Positions 1 to 13,397 of a stretch of DNA of 64,000 bases are shown here, piece by piece. This DNA is from Tubiluchus corallicola (lineage: Eukaryota; Priapulida; Priapulimorpha; Priapulimorphida; Tubiluchidae): assembly GCA_030141605.1 (NCBI GenBank), contig JAQGDQ010002371.1, positions 256,547-320,546 of the forward strand. Direction: 5' to 3'. Within the stretch, counting starts at the first letter, position 1; the number at the start of each line of letters is the position of its first letter. The position numbers and the translations under genes are program-made. The notes beneath the pieces were generated by a model that had not been told where the DNA came from, ran no database searches, and saw nothing but the letters and a program-made list of their open reading frames with translations.

Positions 1-54
1 ATAGATATATGCACCAAAGTTACACTACTTAATTACACACTGTAATGTGCGGAC

Positions 55-155
55 AGCACATTTAGGCATGGCCATTTGGGCATTGGAAAAATTAGGTGCC
101 AGACACTTGGGCACTGACTTGTTTAGACATTTTTGTACCATTGCAGGTACACTTA
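55..155. repeat. Degenerate minisatellite, 'catttgggcat' type
   Basis: Short units of the form catttaggcatgg / catttgggcattgg / cacttgggcactg follow one another with imperfect spacing. The same unit type recurs as a clearer array at 22775-22862. It is non-coding; the 64-65 codon ORFs on both strands here are by-products of the repeat. Confidence 0.5.
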
Positions 156-282
156 ATTGTGCGGTTAGATCCAATAAAACTCGACCATGCAAGGATACCG
201 TAACATCATTTCTGTGTTGCACTACAAATCACATTGCCTAGCAGCCTAGACTTGTGTGGGAATCCTTGTCCTTTGCCTAACT

Positions 283-1074
283 GGTGATTGCCGATTGAAC
301 CCATTAACTGATGGGTATAGTATTACTGCTGTCATCAGCTTACTATGCACTGCAAAGGCTTTTAACTAATTTTAGAAAAGAAGTTATGCCTAAATTACTT
401 TGTGCAGTTAAAAATTAGAAAAAAATATTTTAAAATATTAATTTATATAAGTGAATTAACAATAAATTAAAAAGTATAGTTTTCTAAATCGTACTGCTCT
501 AAAATTTTCAAATTCTCCTTAACTGTTAGATCTTTATGTTTATGCTCCATTTTTCAAATTTTTAACTCTATTCCTTTGTTTGCTGCATGCTTACTCTTGT
601 AAGTCACAAGGAATACTGGCTGATTACTGTACCTGCATCTATGATTATCAAAAGGAAACTGCTAGGCAAGTGATTAAATGTTTAGCTTCCAGAAATTCTT
701 TGGGTAATGAGGTTAAGTGCAGTGGATGAGCAGGTAACAGATTCAAAGCCAAATCTCTACGCCAGCGTATTAGCGCATAATAAACATACCTGTTTACAAA
801 CAAAACGGTACTTAACAGGATTTGTTTACACATATATAATAGACAAAAGGGAAGTCAAGATGACATAAAAGTAGGAAAGGCTGTTTGGGCACAAACAAAT
901 ATCTTATTTTAAGTAAGTGAAGGAAAAATAATTGAGTTAATTAAGCGAAGTTATTTGAGTCAATTACCAATAGTTCTTATGTATGTTTGAACAGAAGTGG
1001 CCCATTCCAGGCGTTTTTGAGCCAATTAAGTGATTGAGTCTATTAACCATGAGTCTATTAAGTGGTGACTACTA
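283..1074 (-). mobile_element. Truncated pogo/Tigger-like non-autonomous DNA element, copy 2
   Basis: This stretch is a diverged inverted copy of the element at 36504-37320. Shared blocks include ccgattgaacc(c/t)attaa near 287, the tgatcatca-type block followed by cagcttactatgca near 335, and the terminal block gattgagtctattaacc followed by gagtctattaagtggtgactact at 1034-1072, which matches the complement of the other copy's left end. The left terminal 40-50 bases expected from copy 1 are missing or too diverged to see. No transposase is left. The 61-codon minus ORF inside is not a gene. Confidence 0.7.
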
Positions 1075-3145
1075 TATATATGTATAAGATTCGCGGCAGC
1101 TACAGCTCCAACAATGGCACCATTTGTGATGATCTATATATCAAACGAAGGTCTCAATCTAGAATCATCTCAGTGGGGTTTATTTTTCGAATCATGCCCA
1201 CCGTGACAAACAGGGAACAAAAAACTTCGAAAATGGTCCTTTTATGCCTGTTTTTTGCTAAACTTATACCTCTCATTTCTGGAGAACGAGAATGGACCGG
1301 GACTGGTGCAGGTAATAGTTTATAGCCAGTTCAATGGTGGGTGTAGTAGGTGTATTTAGAATTCGCGGGAAGGCCATGGCGCCAAGCGATGGGCATTTTC
1401 CCGGACCCAACCATGCAAATTTTGCAGAAAGCTGCTTAAACAGCCTCTGGAAAAATTCAATTGGTGCAACTGTCTGAGTATGTTGAAAAAAATAAGTACA
1501 CTTGCAGAAAGAGGACGAAACAGTCTACAAAATGTTGAAGGTTTCACCAGGAGAAATGTCCAATAGATGAAATGGGAAGTGTGTATTTATTTCAAGGTCC
1601 TTTTTAACCCCCCCCCTTACTGCATGCTATTTGGAACACCCATTGTCTTTGAGTCAGAAATTTCGAGGCTGTTCTGGGCAGTGTTCTCACCCGCCATTCT
1701 ACTGTGTCATATTATAAGTAAGTTCTGTTAGCCTAATATTGCATGAGATGCAGTTAGCAAAACTATGTGAAATGACTGCATATTATTGATCATTTGCTAT
1801 AGGCACACAGTTTCAACTTTATACAAAATGTTTTGCATGGTTTCACCATGATGCTCTGCTGTTGGTGTTGGTGTTGTAGCTGTCGTCATCGTTGGTGTCA
1901 TCATAGTCGTCATCAACATCATGAACACCATGTGATGTGGTGGATTTGGTGGTGTGTGTGATGAGTGTGCCGCGGATGGTGTGGCGGGGTGGTAGGATGT
2001 GTGTGGTGTTGATAGAGTGGTGTAGTGGGTGTAGTGTAGTCTTGTCTGAGTGACATGGTGTGGTGTAGTATTGAAGTGGGTGGTGTGTTGTGACTGGTAT
2101 GGTGGGTTGGTGTGGTGTGGATGGAATGATTTGGGTGGCACGGTGTAGAGCGGTGTGGTGTGGGTAGTGTTGGTGTAGTGTGTTGTGAGTGGTATGGTGG
2201 GTGGTGTGGTGCAGGTGGTGTGCTATGAGTGGTGTGGCGTATTGGTGTGGTGTGAGTTGTTGTGTGCAAAATTCTTTTTGCGGGGTTTGGGTAGTCATGT
2301 AATTAAAACTGGAAATATCTACAACATGATGCAGTTAGCATAAAAACACAGCAGCTGAGGACATGTATAATCATACATGTTGCAAAAGATATAGCAAAAG
2401 CACTTACAATAATCATTGATCTTGATATCGATAACAATGCGTCATTTAATTGGCTCACAAACTGATCTAACTGGTTGTTTTTAAGTTGGCAGCTAGTATA
2501 AGCAACTAATGAACTAACAGCATATTATTAAAGCACAGCACTCAATGAATGAAGATGTTCTGTTGTTATAATACCATTAAATTACTGCACCAGCTGAGTG
2601 ATATTAAATTCTTGTAAAAGAATTTTTATGTGAAGCACATTTTAGTTTTTTATTGTTTTGCGATGCACTTGATATTTGTAATATAAAATGTTGTCACACA
2701 CTAATAAAATGCCATGTAAACTTGCGGTGTCTTCTACTTCGTTCATTTTAAAAGCTACTACACATAATGCTGAATTACAGTGCACAGTTAAGTAAGTGAT
2801 TTAAATTGTTACATCCCATATTATTGCAAATGTTTAATTAAGTGAAGCAATGATTTTAAAAGTATTGTAAAAGTTAATAAAATAGTGAACTAATGAAAAC
2901 CTAATTGACAGAAATAAACAATTGAGCATAATATTAAATTTTATTGTTGCCTAGATGTTATATGCCGAAAAACTAACACCTCCCCCCCCCCCCAAATACC
3001 ACATACTCTATTATACGCATCTTGCAGCAATATGGGGAATCACTAATACTGTTTTATGGGCTCCAAATTCAGAAACTTCATGGCACAGAAAAAGATGGAA
3101 TTATGTGCATGAGCCTAAATTTAGAAGACTGATTAAGTTCATTAC
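1075..3145. other. Non-coding stretch left of the C45-type gene
   Basis: Apart from the GT-rich minisatellite at 1855-2270 and a C-homopolymer near 2982-2993, I see no gene here. A minus-strand open stretch ending in a stop at 2643-2645 is a weak candidate for the missing C-terminal exon of the neighbouring hydrolase, but its phase does not fit the last mapped donor. Confidence 0.5.
1855..2270. repeat. GT-rich degenerate minisatellite (ggtgtggtg)n
   Basis: About 400 bases consist almost only of G and T on the plus strand, in variants of tggtgtggtgtggg. The three overlapping minus-strand ORFs rich in His, Thr and Pro (up to 151 codons) are artefacts of this composition. The complementary composition, (ccacacc)n on the plus strand, occurs at 13.40-13.80 kb and 14.07-14.40 kb. 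Confidence 0.85.
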
Positions 3146-6100
3146 GTATTGCAGTGGTATCTAGTCGCACTGTGTGGTTGTTCTTCTATCACTTGAATAT
3201 CAATCCTTGAATTCTTGTCACCTTCAGGGGGATAAGCAACTTCATAATTGATGATTTTCTTATTTGCACAATCTGCCAAATTCACGCTGCAAATAAGTAC
3301 CACAAAAAGAGTTGTTACATGGTTTAACAATGCTTGTCTAAATAAGAAAAGTTTTCAACCCAAAAAGGCATATCACCATTTGCAAACTCAATACAGTGAA
3401 TAATAATGTGAATTTAGTACAAGTAGTAGTAGCAGCAGCAGCAGGAGCAGTAGCAGTAGTTATTAATTGTAACAATGAATCATTATAAGCAGAATGATTT
3501 TACAGTCCAGTACAATAAGATAAACAAATACAATTGACCAAGCAAACACTACTACATAAACGGAGAAGAGAAACTAAACTTGTGTGTATATTAGTTTTCC
3601 AACAACATAAAGCAACATCTAATAGTCATTGTTACAAGCTTTAGACTACAAATAAATAAATTTGTCAAATCTCATTCAGGATAATCCTGGCACACATTCT
3701 CTGTATCAATACATTCACAAATGAAATTATATTATATTTGCACTAAACACTCCAGCAAATATTATACACATGCTACATGCACACTATGTAAACTATGTTA
3801 AGTAATGTTACAATCTCACATAAAAATCTCAAAGCTGTAGCATCCTGCATGATTAATCAGGAAAATAGGAACAGTTGTTAAATCAATGACAAAACTGAAC
3901 TCATTTGTTACATTGGTGAAATAATTACTTGCAAAGCAAGGAAAACAATTTAAAGGTTTACTAAGCTACAGGCCTACTTTTTATACTCCTTATATTGACG
4001 TTTCTATCTTGTTCAGTAAAGTAGTGTAGTATGCAGATCCTGTATGCTGTTAGTAGTAGCATTAGAGTTTGCATGGAATGAAATACACAGACAAAATGCA
4101 AATGTACGAAACTTTAGTACAGCTGGAGTAATTTACCTCACAGTTCACGCTATTAAAAAACTGAACAAAAGGTTTGAATATATTCAGTTTGAAACTGAAT
4201 AAAAGGTTTTCCAACTTTAATAAAAGTTTATTTATCTAGCTTTTGTGTTTTTACTGTTAAGCAATAAAGTAAAGTAAAAAAGTACTAACTTGCAATAGTT
4301 TTACAAGGAATGACAAAAAGACACCCAAAAGTATTGGCTAGGAAAGTCCATGGAAACACAATAATTTTTTTTCATTTTCTTGGCATGTATTTGTCTATTT
4401 ACATATACTGAATAATGACATTGTAAAACATGTATTAATTATCAATCATGTTAAACCTTTTATTAAACCACTTTGACTAGTCCTGCAACAATTCTTTCTA
4501 TATTTACCCATTTGTATTTGTCATTTATAAGTTTTGAAGAAACTTACTGCAATTCAAAATAAACTTGACATGTTCTAATCTCAGTCTAATCTCAGTCTGC
4601 TTTATGTCATTCTTGTATGCTTACTTGCGGTCCAATAACACAGAATCAAGAAAATCAGTAGTACAGAAGCTAAAACTCACCTAATTCCACGGGCAACAGC
4701 AGTATTCTTTAAAATGACATCAACATCGTTTATACACTTAGCAGCAAGAAGAGCTCTTGTCACAAAAACAGATGCTGTAAAGAAACAAAAAAATTTTAGA
4801 ATAAGCCTGAAAAGATACAGAGTGATTTTTATTAAAAGTAGGTAGTGATTACAACTCATGTTTAGTTATAAAAATCAATTTTCAAGCAAAATGATGCTTA
4901 CGAATTTTTCCTCGGGCAAAACCTTTAGGTGCCATCGTATTTATGGTATAGATAACTCCATACTTGTTGAAGCTCATGCAATAACCAGGAAGAAATCCAG
5001 GATATATAAATGAAGTAAAATTTTCTTCAACCACAGCAAACTTTCCCCTTGGTGATGAGCTTATTATATGTGCCTGGACCACCGCACAATTGTACTCAAA
5101 TGCCAAGCATGCATCTTCTGTATGACCCATACCAAGCTGTAAACATATAATATACATACGTGGAGAAGGGTTCAAAAGGTATGCTTCTCCCTTCTCTCAT
5201 AACAATCGCTGCTTTTATTAGTAAGACTTACGTAACTGCTAAAAAAATTTTAAGTTAGCAACTCTTGTATATGTTCCATATATGCAACACTTCCGTATTT
5301 GCAAATAACTGTTACTAAAAAATAAATTACGGTATCTAATGTAATACCAGCAGGAATACAGAGAATTTGTGTGGACTCTGTATAAAATAACCATGAAAAA
5401 ACTATGCCAAACAAACAGGATAATGCACTTGTTTTTCTAAAATTGCAAAGTTTTGTTAATATTCACACAAGAAACAGAAGATGTTCACACATTTCTACAA
5501 AGAACTTGTCCACCAGAAATGAAATGAAAATAGCGATAATTGCACTTTCGGATAAGTTTCGATTACGGCGAAATTTATTAAATTTCGTAGTGGAAATTTC
5601 CGATAATTTTCCATAGCATTTTCTGTGCTTTTACTAGTACTTATCCAATTTATCTTTTGTTTTCTCCTAGTTATGAAAAATTGCTGAAAAATCTTGGCTA
5701 AATTAGTTCAAATAAAGCAAAAATTTCGTTTGTATAACATTTTGTGATATGCTTTTACCGGCAATGCAGCATGTCTTCAGTGCTGATGACTACAAAGTTT
5801 TAGGGTCTCCAGGCCCAATCAACCGAAATACCACATTTGAATTTACTTAGCAAAATCACGTTTTTTTTATAATTTGTGAAATATCTACAAATTAAAGTTT
5901 GTTTATTTTTAACGAAAAGTTAAGATATTTAAATATTAATCATTAAGGATACTTAAATAAAAAGATATTATAACACATTTCTAAGGTAAGCCACTCCATC
6001 AAACTTGAGGTTCTATACTATAAAACATCTTTGTCCTTTTTGTATTAGAATTTTTCATCAGTAATTTTGCATCACAGCAAATGAAAGCAAACAAACAAAA

Positions 6101-9100
6101 AACAAATTTTTTTATTTATTTTAGAGTTTTTTTAAGCTTTAATAGTAGTTAGTTTTGCAAAAATGTTTTGGTAATCTATGTTTCATAAATTTCGGTCTGT
6201 AAGTTCAGTTTCGGTAACATCCCTGTTGTCCACCATAAATAACTGAAACATTAAGTTCATTGCTTATTAGTACTTTACGGTAGTTGAGAGGATGCTGTTA
6301 AGAATGCATACGTATCAATGATGTTCACTGTTCAAGAACAGTCCTTCAAAGATTTACGATGTCACTGTGACGACCACTGGCACCATTTTTGACTGTCTAT
6401 GGTGTATTGTATAAAAGAATAAATAGTTTTGTCAGGAATGCAAAATAGGCGTTGCCTTTTACTTTATCCGAGCACGCCAGAGTTCATCACATGTGGATAA
6501 AAACAATTTTTAATACTAATTTTTTAAGGCAAGGGGTTTTTATCCAGACTTTTTTAACGAGGGTCCTAGTAGTTTGATTAAAACTGATGCTATTTTAGGC
6601 CATTATAATTTGTACTTAGAAATGACGAGGACGAACAGGAGGACAAACAAACGTTATTGCTTTTTTTATAAAAAAAACGTGTAAAAATTATTTAGTGGCA
6701 ATTTCAAAAATAATATTTCTACAAATCACTTACATACATACATATAACGAAAGAATTCAGTTAACCCCATCCCAGGTATAATAGGAAGAGAGGAGAGGAT
6801 AATTACCGAAGAGTTCCATTGTCGCTGCAGCTGTACCAATGGGCTAGCCTCAGGTCGTGATACCGTGGGTCCAGTTATCCAGGATCACATCTCAAGAATC
6901 AAGAAACCACACTGCTGGGGCTCACGCATTGCAGACTCCACCACCAGAGGGTTAGAAACAAGGATCCAGGGTCTCGAAACGTCTCCGTTTACTCCTATAC
7001 TGTAGGAGTCAGCAAATGACGGAGGAAAGGAGAAAAGTTCCTCGTTCCCAGTCTTCAACTAGGCAACCTCCTTAGGCAGTTCCAAACTCCACCCAACAAC
7101 CGTCATGATCTACGTGGCCAGATTACGAACACGACGAAGTTTCCTGCAAACTAGTAACACTGCCTAGGAACCGTCTGGTTTCCTCTCAGAGAAATTTGAT
7201 TACACTGAGAACACCAAAACTAGCGAACTCATTATGAGATCTCAAAAGTTATGAGATCTCAAACTTGCTGCCACAAAACGTGTGCTTCCAACGCAGCTTA
7301 AAAACCCGTAATGGCGGCAATAAGGAAAAATCACGGTTCAATGCTTTTCCAGGAGCGCGAAAATTATCCTGTAACCATTCAAGACATGTGACAGGAAGAT
7401 CGCCATCAAACAGGGAAAAGGGGAGAGGTATTAAAGGATGGGCAGAAAACCAACCCAAACATAAAACAGAAATGAATATTTTATTTGGAGTACAAAATGA
7501 ACTTTAGCATAATTTTAATACGGACGAGGACGTCTGTGACGTCACAGTCACATATACTACAATTTACCTGCCCTGGGCTATTCAAGTACACATCTGTACA
7601 ACCAGCTATACCATGACTCTCAGGAGCATGTTTTGATATCTTTGTAGATTTATCCAAGTCAAGTGGAATACTTTCATAGTCAATATCCAGATCAATGATA
7701 GATAAAAAGATCTGCAAAAATAATAATGTTTAGAGGCAAACTGCTAACCGTATTAAAGTACCAAAGTAACTCTACGCTAGAGTCACACTTTATCCTAAGC
7801 TGATTTCTCATCATTGAATAAACAACAATTTTGAGAACAGCAGTCAGTGCATGCTTTCAAAAAAATATTTCAATCCTAATATGGCCAAAGTACAACTAAA
7901 CGACTTGTATATTCCTAAATATTAATTTATTCACTTCCACATATATATATATATGAACATTTTTCTAAACAGTATGATTCCATTTTATGGGGGCTTGGAG
8001 TATTTTACAGAAGCTTGTACCTGTATATAGAGTAATGAGTGTACACAAACCTTTTCAAAAGGTTGTTCGCTTCCATCACAAATGCCTTGAAGTTCCTCCA
8101 CGTACTGCGGAAATGCATCGTTTGCTGCATCAAAAAACTCACTGTATATCTATAAATGAAATTATGTGCATGTACTGTAATCTACGTAGGATGACACTGG
8201 AAATCTATTAGCACTTAGCACCAATTACGTCAAAACTAAAACTTTTTATTCAGGGTTTCACACAGTTGTAGCTTTGCTTCAAAACAAACAACCCATATGT
8301 TTAACTCAACTCCTACAGTAGCAATATCACTCTGAATTTATTTGTTTATAAAAAATAAAACACACCTGCTGTAAATTTACAGACTCATTACTGAAATAGA
8401 TTTTACATACCTACATCTACATAAAAATATTTATTCTTGATATCTCATTGAATAAATAAAAATGAAAATAAAAAACTATTTCTCTGAAAATATTGTGGTA
8501 TAATAAAACGTATTCTGCTAATTGCAAGAATAAAATTTTTATTAATTAACTAAAATGTTCAGACAAAATTTTATGACACATTTTTGGTTTTAACTATTTA
8601 TTACACGCTAACGCCACAACCTAACAAGTGACATAATAAAATAACCATGAAACGCAAACAGTAACATGGAATTATAGCTAAACAATAAACAATTTTAACT
8701 TATTCATTGACAATACAAAATTAACATGAGTAGAAGCAGGCTTATTTCTGATTGGCACACGATGAAGACTAGTTGTTTTTTAATCAAGCAGCATCCTTCC
8801 TTCCTCTGTGTATCCTGTACAAGATGTTACTCCCTACCAGTAGCTTTCTACATTACATATAAACATGTGCCTAACAATCCTGTAAATATAATGTTCCACC
8901 AACAGCTACACAAGATGGCTATGTTCCAATATCTTCACTATCTTCAATAACTTCATTAACAATCTCGCTAACTACCAAGTAGTCTACAACTGTAACATTA
9001 ACCATCCAGATCATATCAGCACTTCACATGCCACAAAACCAATTTAACTCCAGAATATCAATTACAATAACAAGTCAATTGTTTGCGGAGAAAAAGATGT

Positions 9101-9928
9101 TATCAGTTTGAAATTTTAGCTACGAATAATGCTTATCTGACAAAATAACCATTACATTATACCTAGAGAATGCACAATAAGCTTTGAAGGACATTGTATT
9201 TGCTAACATCTTGTAAACATCCTTTTGTTGAGGGTATGACTAATCACTAACTCGTGACGTGACACAGCAGAAAACATAAACAAGCCATTAGCTTATTTGA
9301 TATTACAGATAGTAAATATAATAAAATAATAAATCATTAATCTTCATTTACATCACTATTTGAAACAAATCTTAGTTAATTAGCTACAATAATAATTTGA
9401 TACTAAAAACAGTAATGCACAATAGGTCACACACCTTCCTCCCCAAGTCACTGTCAATAAATTTCAGAAAGTAGTCAATATCCGTATTAACTTTGTAGAA
9501 ATCAGAAATTTGTTGCTTGAACGTCTTTCCCTGAAAATACTTCCTAAAAAATAACTCAACAATGGTACATAATTAATAAACATAGTTGATTTACATAACA
9601 AGTAAAAAGTGAGAAAATATATTAATGACAGCCTTTGGCTAAGGCTAGTCAAAATTCTGGCAATTAATGAATTAGTTAAATAGTTAATCTTAGTTGGGTC
9701 AGAACTATAATTTTTCACAAATACGAAGCACGTTTAACTCATGTATTTCTGGTCTAGATGAGCTCCCAGTCAAGGCAAAAACCATCAGCTTTAATTCTAG
9801 AAACTACAGTCATTACAAATTACACACAATTAAAGAGAACTTGACAAACTTACTATAGCAAACCCAACATCATAATAGCCACCAGAAGCATGAAGAACTG
9901 GCAGAAACAAAGCTTGAGCTGACAACAT
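3146..9928 (-). CDS. Peptidase C45 / carcinine-hydrolase (Tan-like) family Ntn hydrolase, 3' end not resolved
   Basis: Seven coding exons read on the minus strand with GT/AG junctions and consistent phases: 9854-9928 (start ATG at 9926-9928), 9435-9530, 8051-8149, 7568-7711, 4902-5136, 4681-4774 and 3146-3286. Exon 1 gives LPVLHASGGYYDVGFAI, the usual N-terminal motif of acyl-CoA:isopenicillin-N acyltransferase-like proteins. Exon 4 ends the propeptide with GIAGCTDV. The Gly-Cys there, Cys at about residue 128, is the expected autocleavage site and nucleophile of this Ntn-hydrolase family, in which insect Tan cleaves beta-alanyl-dopamine and carcinine. Exon 5 has MGHTEDA, then YPGFLPG and YGVIYTINTM, all family hallmarks; exon 6 has VTRALLAAKCI and exon 7 has KKIINYEVA. 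About 294 residues are visible against roughly 390 in Tan. Exon 7 ends in YHCNT at a GTAATG donor, with a stop 3 bases later if unspliced, so the C-terminal part lies further left or is lost. Substrate is not deducible. Introns hold little I recognise except 6770-7205. Confidence 0.88.
6770..7205. other. GC-richer unclassified block in intron of the C45-type gene
   Basis: The block beginning about 'aaccccatcccaggtata' is clearly richer in G and C than its surroundings and has no long ORF on either strand. It looks like an inserted repeat, but I cannot see terminal repeats or a second copy in the window. The two overlapping ORFs just right of it (7249-7507) are in opposite directions and resemble nothing known to me. 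Confidence 0.35.
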
Positions 9929-10599
9929 GACCACTAAATCTACTGGCTTTTTCTTCGTAATCAATTACAAAATCATTCAAATTGTGCATATCAGTAGCTA
10001 AACAAACTCTGACTTTTCACTTTGCTGGTGAAAGAACTTCTCAGATAGACTGCAACTGTCTGAAGCAAGCAAGAGCAAGACATGTCTCTGAAAGCATAAA
10101 ATACGGTATTCTCAAATTTTCCTAAAGATGTGTGAAAGGCACAAAAATCACCAAAGAAACGGATTGTTTTCAAAACTAACGATTTCTTCCACTCCCTTTC
10201 TCAATTGACGTTGGCTCGTTAACTTTGGTTTTTCGCCACCCTTTCTCTATTAATTTTGTATTTTTGTGCATTTATTTTTATATGTTATATAAAAATGTAA
10301 AACAATAAATTAACAACCTTATCTAACCTAATCTTTTTCATCTTATCATTATGCTCCTAGTCCTAGACAATTGTTCTAGAGTTTAGACGTGTTTTCTCTT
10401 TCTTGGTATAGTTTGCTCAAGTCCCAAGCGAAATTAAAATAAAATTTCGAATGCGAAAAGTCTTCTGTGCTCTGATATCAGTAAGAACCACAGCGTTAGT
10501 AATTTAAGTTTAACGAATTATTAAAAATCCGAAATACAGCTCTGATGTTAGGTCCTCAAATTTGATCAGCACCTGGGCGGCTCATCATCATTAGGTAGT

Positions 10600-10690
10600 T
10601 ACTGGGCAGAGAAATTCTAAAACTGTCACCAAGTCAGGCAAACACAACGATAATACAGCAAAGAAGTAGACACTGCTAAAGTCTGCTATG
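10600..10690 (+). repeat. Flanking direct repeat, left copy
   Basis: The segment containing caggcaaacacaacgataat, then acagcaaagaagtagacactgc, recurs in the same orientation at about 11680-11785 as caggtaaacgcagcagtaat, then tcagcaaaaaaactagacac. The two copies bracket the TIR element at 10709-11632. Confidence 0.55.
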
Positions 10691-10708
10691 CTACTGGCTT
10701 GTCAGCAT

Positions 10709-11632
10709 TCACTGTTGTAGGGCGCCGAGTAACCCACTAGCCGAAATAGGACACTTCCGGCAAAAAGCATGTGCTAAATTTGCGCAAATGCAGTGACGTA
10801 CAAGGGCAGCCCAAGTAGGGCACTGGCGATTTTTGACGGGAAAACGAGAATTAAGATGACATAATAAGACATAAACCTAAATTTGTTTTAGGGAAAAAGT
10901 AACTTTATAGTCCTTGACAATTTACAAAATTAATGTATTTTTACAATAGTATCATCAGTATTATTAGCTACATTAAAATCATTATAACATTATACTAAGT
11001 ATCTTATTCTAATGCTTTAAAGAGAGAAAGTATGCACACAGTTATTACAGAAATAATTACAACTTTAAAAATGAGACAGATGCTGCTTTCACAACACAAA
11101 AAAAAGTTTTTTTTTTAATATTTAGGAAAAGCATAGACAATTAGTTTTAATAATATCAGTAGTATTGTAACATGTAGGGCACTGTCGTACATGGCTTGCT
11201 AGCCCATGTAGGGCACATATATCGCTAGAACGTTTACTTAGGAGAAAACAATTATTCGTCCAAGAGGTAGTGAAATGGATTGCCTGTCTGTGAAGCGAGA
11301 CAAAATAAAAAATGATATACCTTAAATAAATGTTGAAATCGCTAAAAAGTGGGTTTATTTCACTTCAACAACATTAATATCGAAACCAAATTTAATATTG
11401 TCCGTTCTACCAGCTCAGAATAAAATTCTTTTATTTTACCAGATGTATAATAAATTATTCGACGTGTGTTGACGTTTTTAATTGTTATTATTACATAAAC
11501 AAGGACAACGGACGGTGCCAGTACGCTTAACGACTCAATTCGCGACCTGTCTCTAGTGTCCTACTTGGGCTAGCCCATGTACGCCAATTGTCCTACTTGG
11601 GCTAGTGGATTACTTGGCGCCCAACAACTGTC
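10709..11632. mobile_element. Non-autonomous DNA element with about 45-bp terminal inverted repeats
   Basis: The left end reads actgttgtagggcgccgag, taacccactagc. The complement of the right end (11590-11632) reads acagttgttgggcgccaag, taatccactagc. The arms differ at a few positions only. Inside, short motifs agcccaagtagggcac are repeated in both directions (10809, 11168, 11204, 11565). No transposase ORF is visible. Superfamily is undecided because the exact target duplication is not clear. Confidence 0.6.
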
Positions 11633-11679
11633 ACTCAATCATTCTTCATCATCATCATCATACGCCCGTCACGTCTATT

Positions 11680-11785
11680 GTAGACATTGCAGGCAGAATT
11701 CTAAAATAAAAGAAATCTGCCTTCAGACAGGTAAACGCAGCAGTAATTCAGCAAAAAAACTAGACACTGCTACGCCAGTACCACT
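11680..11785 (+). repeat. Flanking direct repeat, right copy
   Basis: Partner of 10600-10690, with roughly four bases in five identical by eye. It may be an older repeat into which the TIR element inserted, or part of a composite element. Confidence 0.5.
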
Positions 11786-13397
11786 TCCGTTGGGAGCCGG
11801 AAACCTCGAAGAAATAGGGGCAACCTTTGTTCAATTGGGCCATCTAAGCGCATTTCTAATGTTCCATATATATTCATCTCATTTTGGGAAATTATTTTAA
11901 ACCACTCATGAAGAGTAAACTGAAATTTACTTTTTATTGTTGAATGACTCTTCCTCTAATTGAAAATAAGCATTATAGACGTACAACGGCCAGAATCTGA
12001 CCGAAATCCTCAACGAACTGACCGTTGACCAACATACAACTAATCGACAAGCAACTATGCCCACTATCCAATAGATATCTTTGTAAGTTAGAACCACTAC
12101 ACTCCAGGATACAAGTTCTAAGAGTAAGTGAACATTTACAGTCTAAATAGCATAAATCAAATTAAGTAATAAAAGTTTAGAATTATTTAAACCTTTATTA
12201 TTAATCTTGTTGCATGAGAGCAAGAACCTATAGTATCTGGATTCAGGCTTATACTAGAAAATGAGAAATGAAGAATTGTCAGTCTTTTGTAAATCAGAAT
12301 AGTTCTTGTAATTTCATTAACGCAGTAGTTTTTTGTGGGCGTGTTCAAGCTTTCATTTATCTTCTATTTTGAAAGCTTTTGGCTACTTGCCAATTTTATC
12401 TTTGTGGCATATATATAATGGTTTTGTGCTGACTAGTATGCAACTAATTGCAAATGCATTGATCTTTCTGGTCTTTAGGATCTGTTTCATTATTAATTTT
12501 GATACTAATTAAAAATAATGCAAGTCAAACTGGCAGCACAGTTTCGAGTGCTAAAATGCTTAAAGCTAATGTAGTAAGTTAAACAATGTGTGTACAGCAC
12601 GAAATTCAGGGGAGATATCTAAGCGGTTAAGCCAACTTGGTGACTAACTTAGTCGATAACTTCCCCCTTCATTTTGTTAGAAGTACGCACGCCCGTTCCA
12701 ATGTAGAGTTTAGGAAAATTTAATTATATCCATGTTACCATTCATCACACGAATTATAATTATAACCCTCTATTCACTGCTATTTAACTTATATTTGTTG
12801 CACAGGTGTGATGATTCAAGAAACTACCACGATAGAAAATTGACAAATCTTAATAAATATTACAAGTATATCTACAATTAAAATCGTAAGAGATTTAATG
12901 TTTATGTTCGTTGCAGATACAATGCTTTTGCAATTGTTATTGTATACGATTACATTATGGCAGGTGTTCTTGCACTGGACAATTTATTTATTTGCGGAGG
13001 ACAAAAAAGTGCTAACTGTTAAAATTAGATTTGGTACACTAGCGCTCTGTTATCACCACCTACAGATTCCATGTTTCTGATGTAGCTGTGTCCGTCCAGC
13101 ACTTAAGAATTAAATACACATTGTTATCGTCCAATTTTAAAAGCCCATTCTTATTTTTACAATAATTATTATTAGTTCGACGACTTATAATATTTGCAAC
13201 TGATGCCGAGAAGCAAGAAAAAGTTAATTTTAAATTGATTTAAGTTGCATGTTTCCATAATTCAGATAAGTATAAATCTGGTAGGGTGATTAGATATTAT
13301 GACCTCTGTTCAATACGAGAAAGTGGTAGCAATTCGTTAATCTGTTAAAGTTGTTTAATTAATTGACTAGCCAAATCCCACAAAAAATTTTACGCAT

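Noticed and set aside
1797-2298. Minus-strand ORFs up to 151 codons
   Set aside because: Pure composition effect of the GT-rich minisatellite; three frames are open together.
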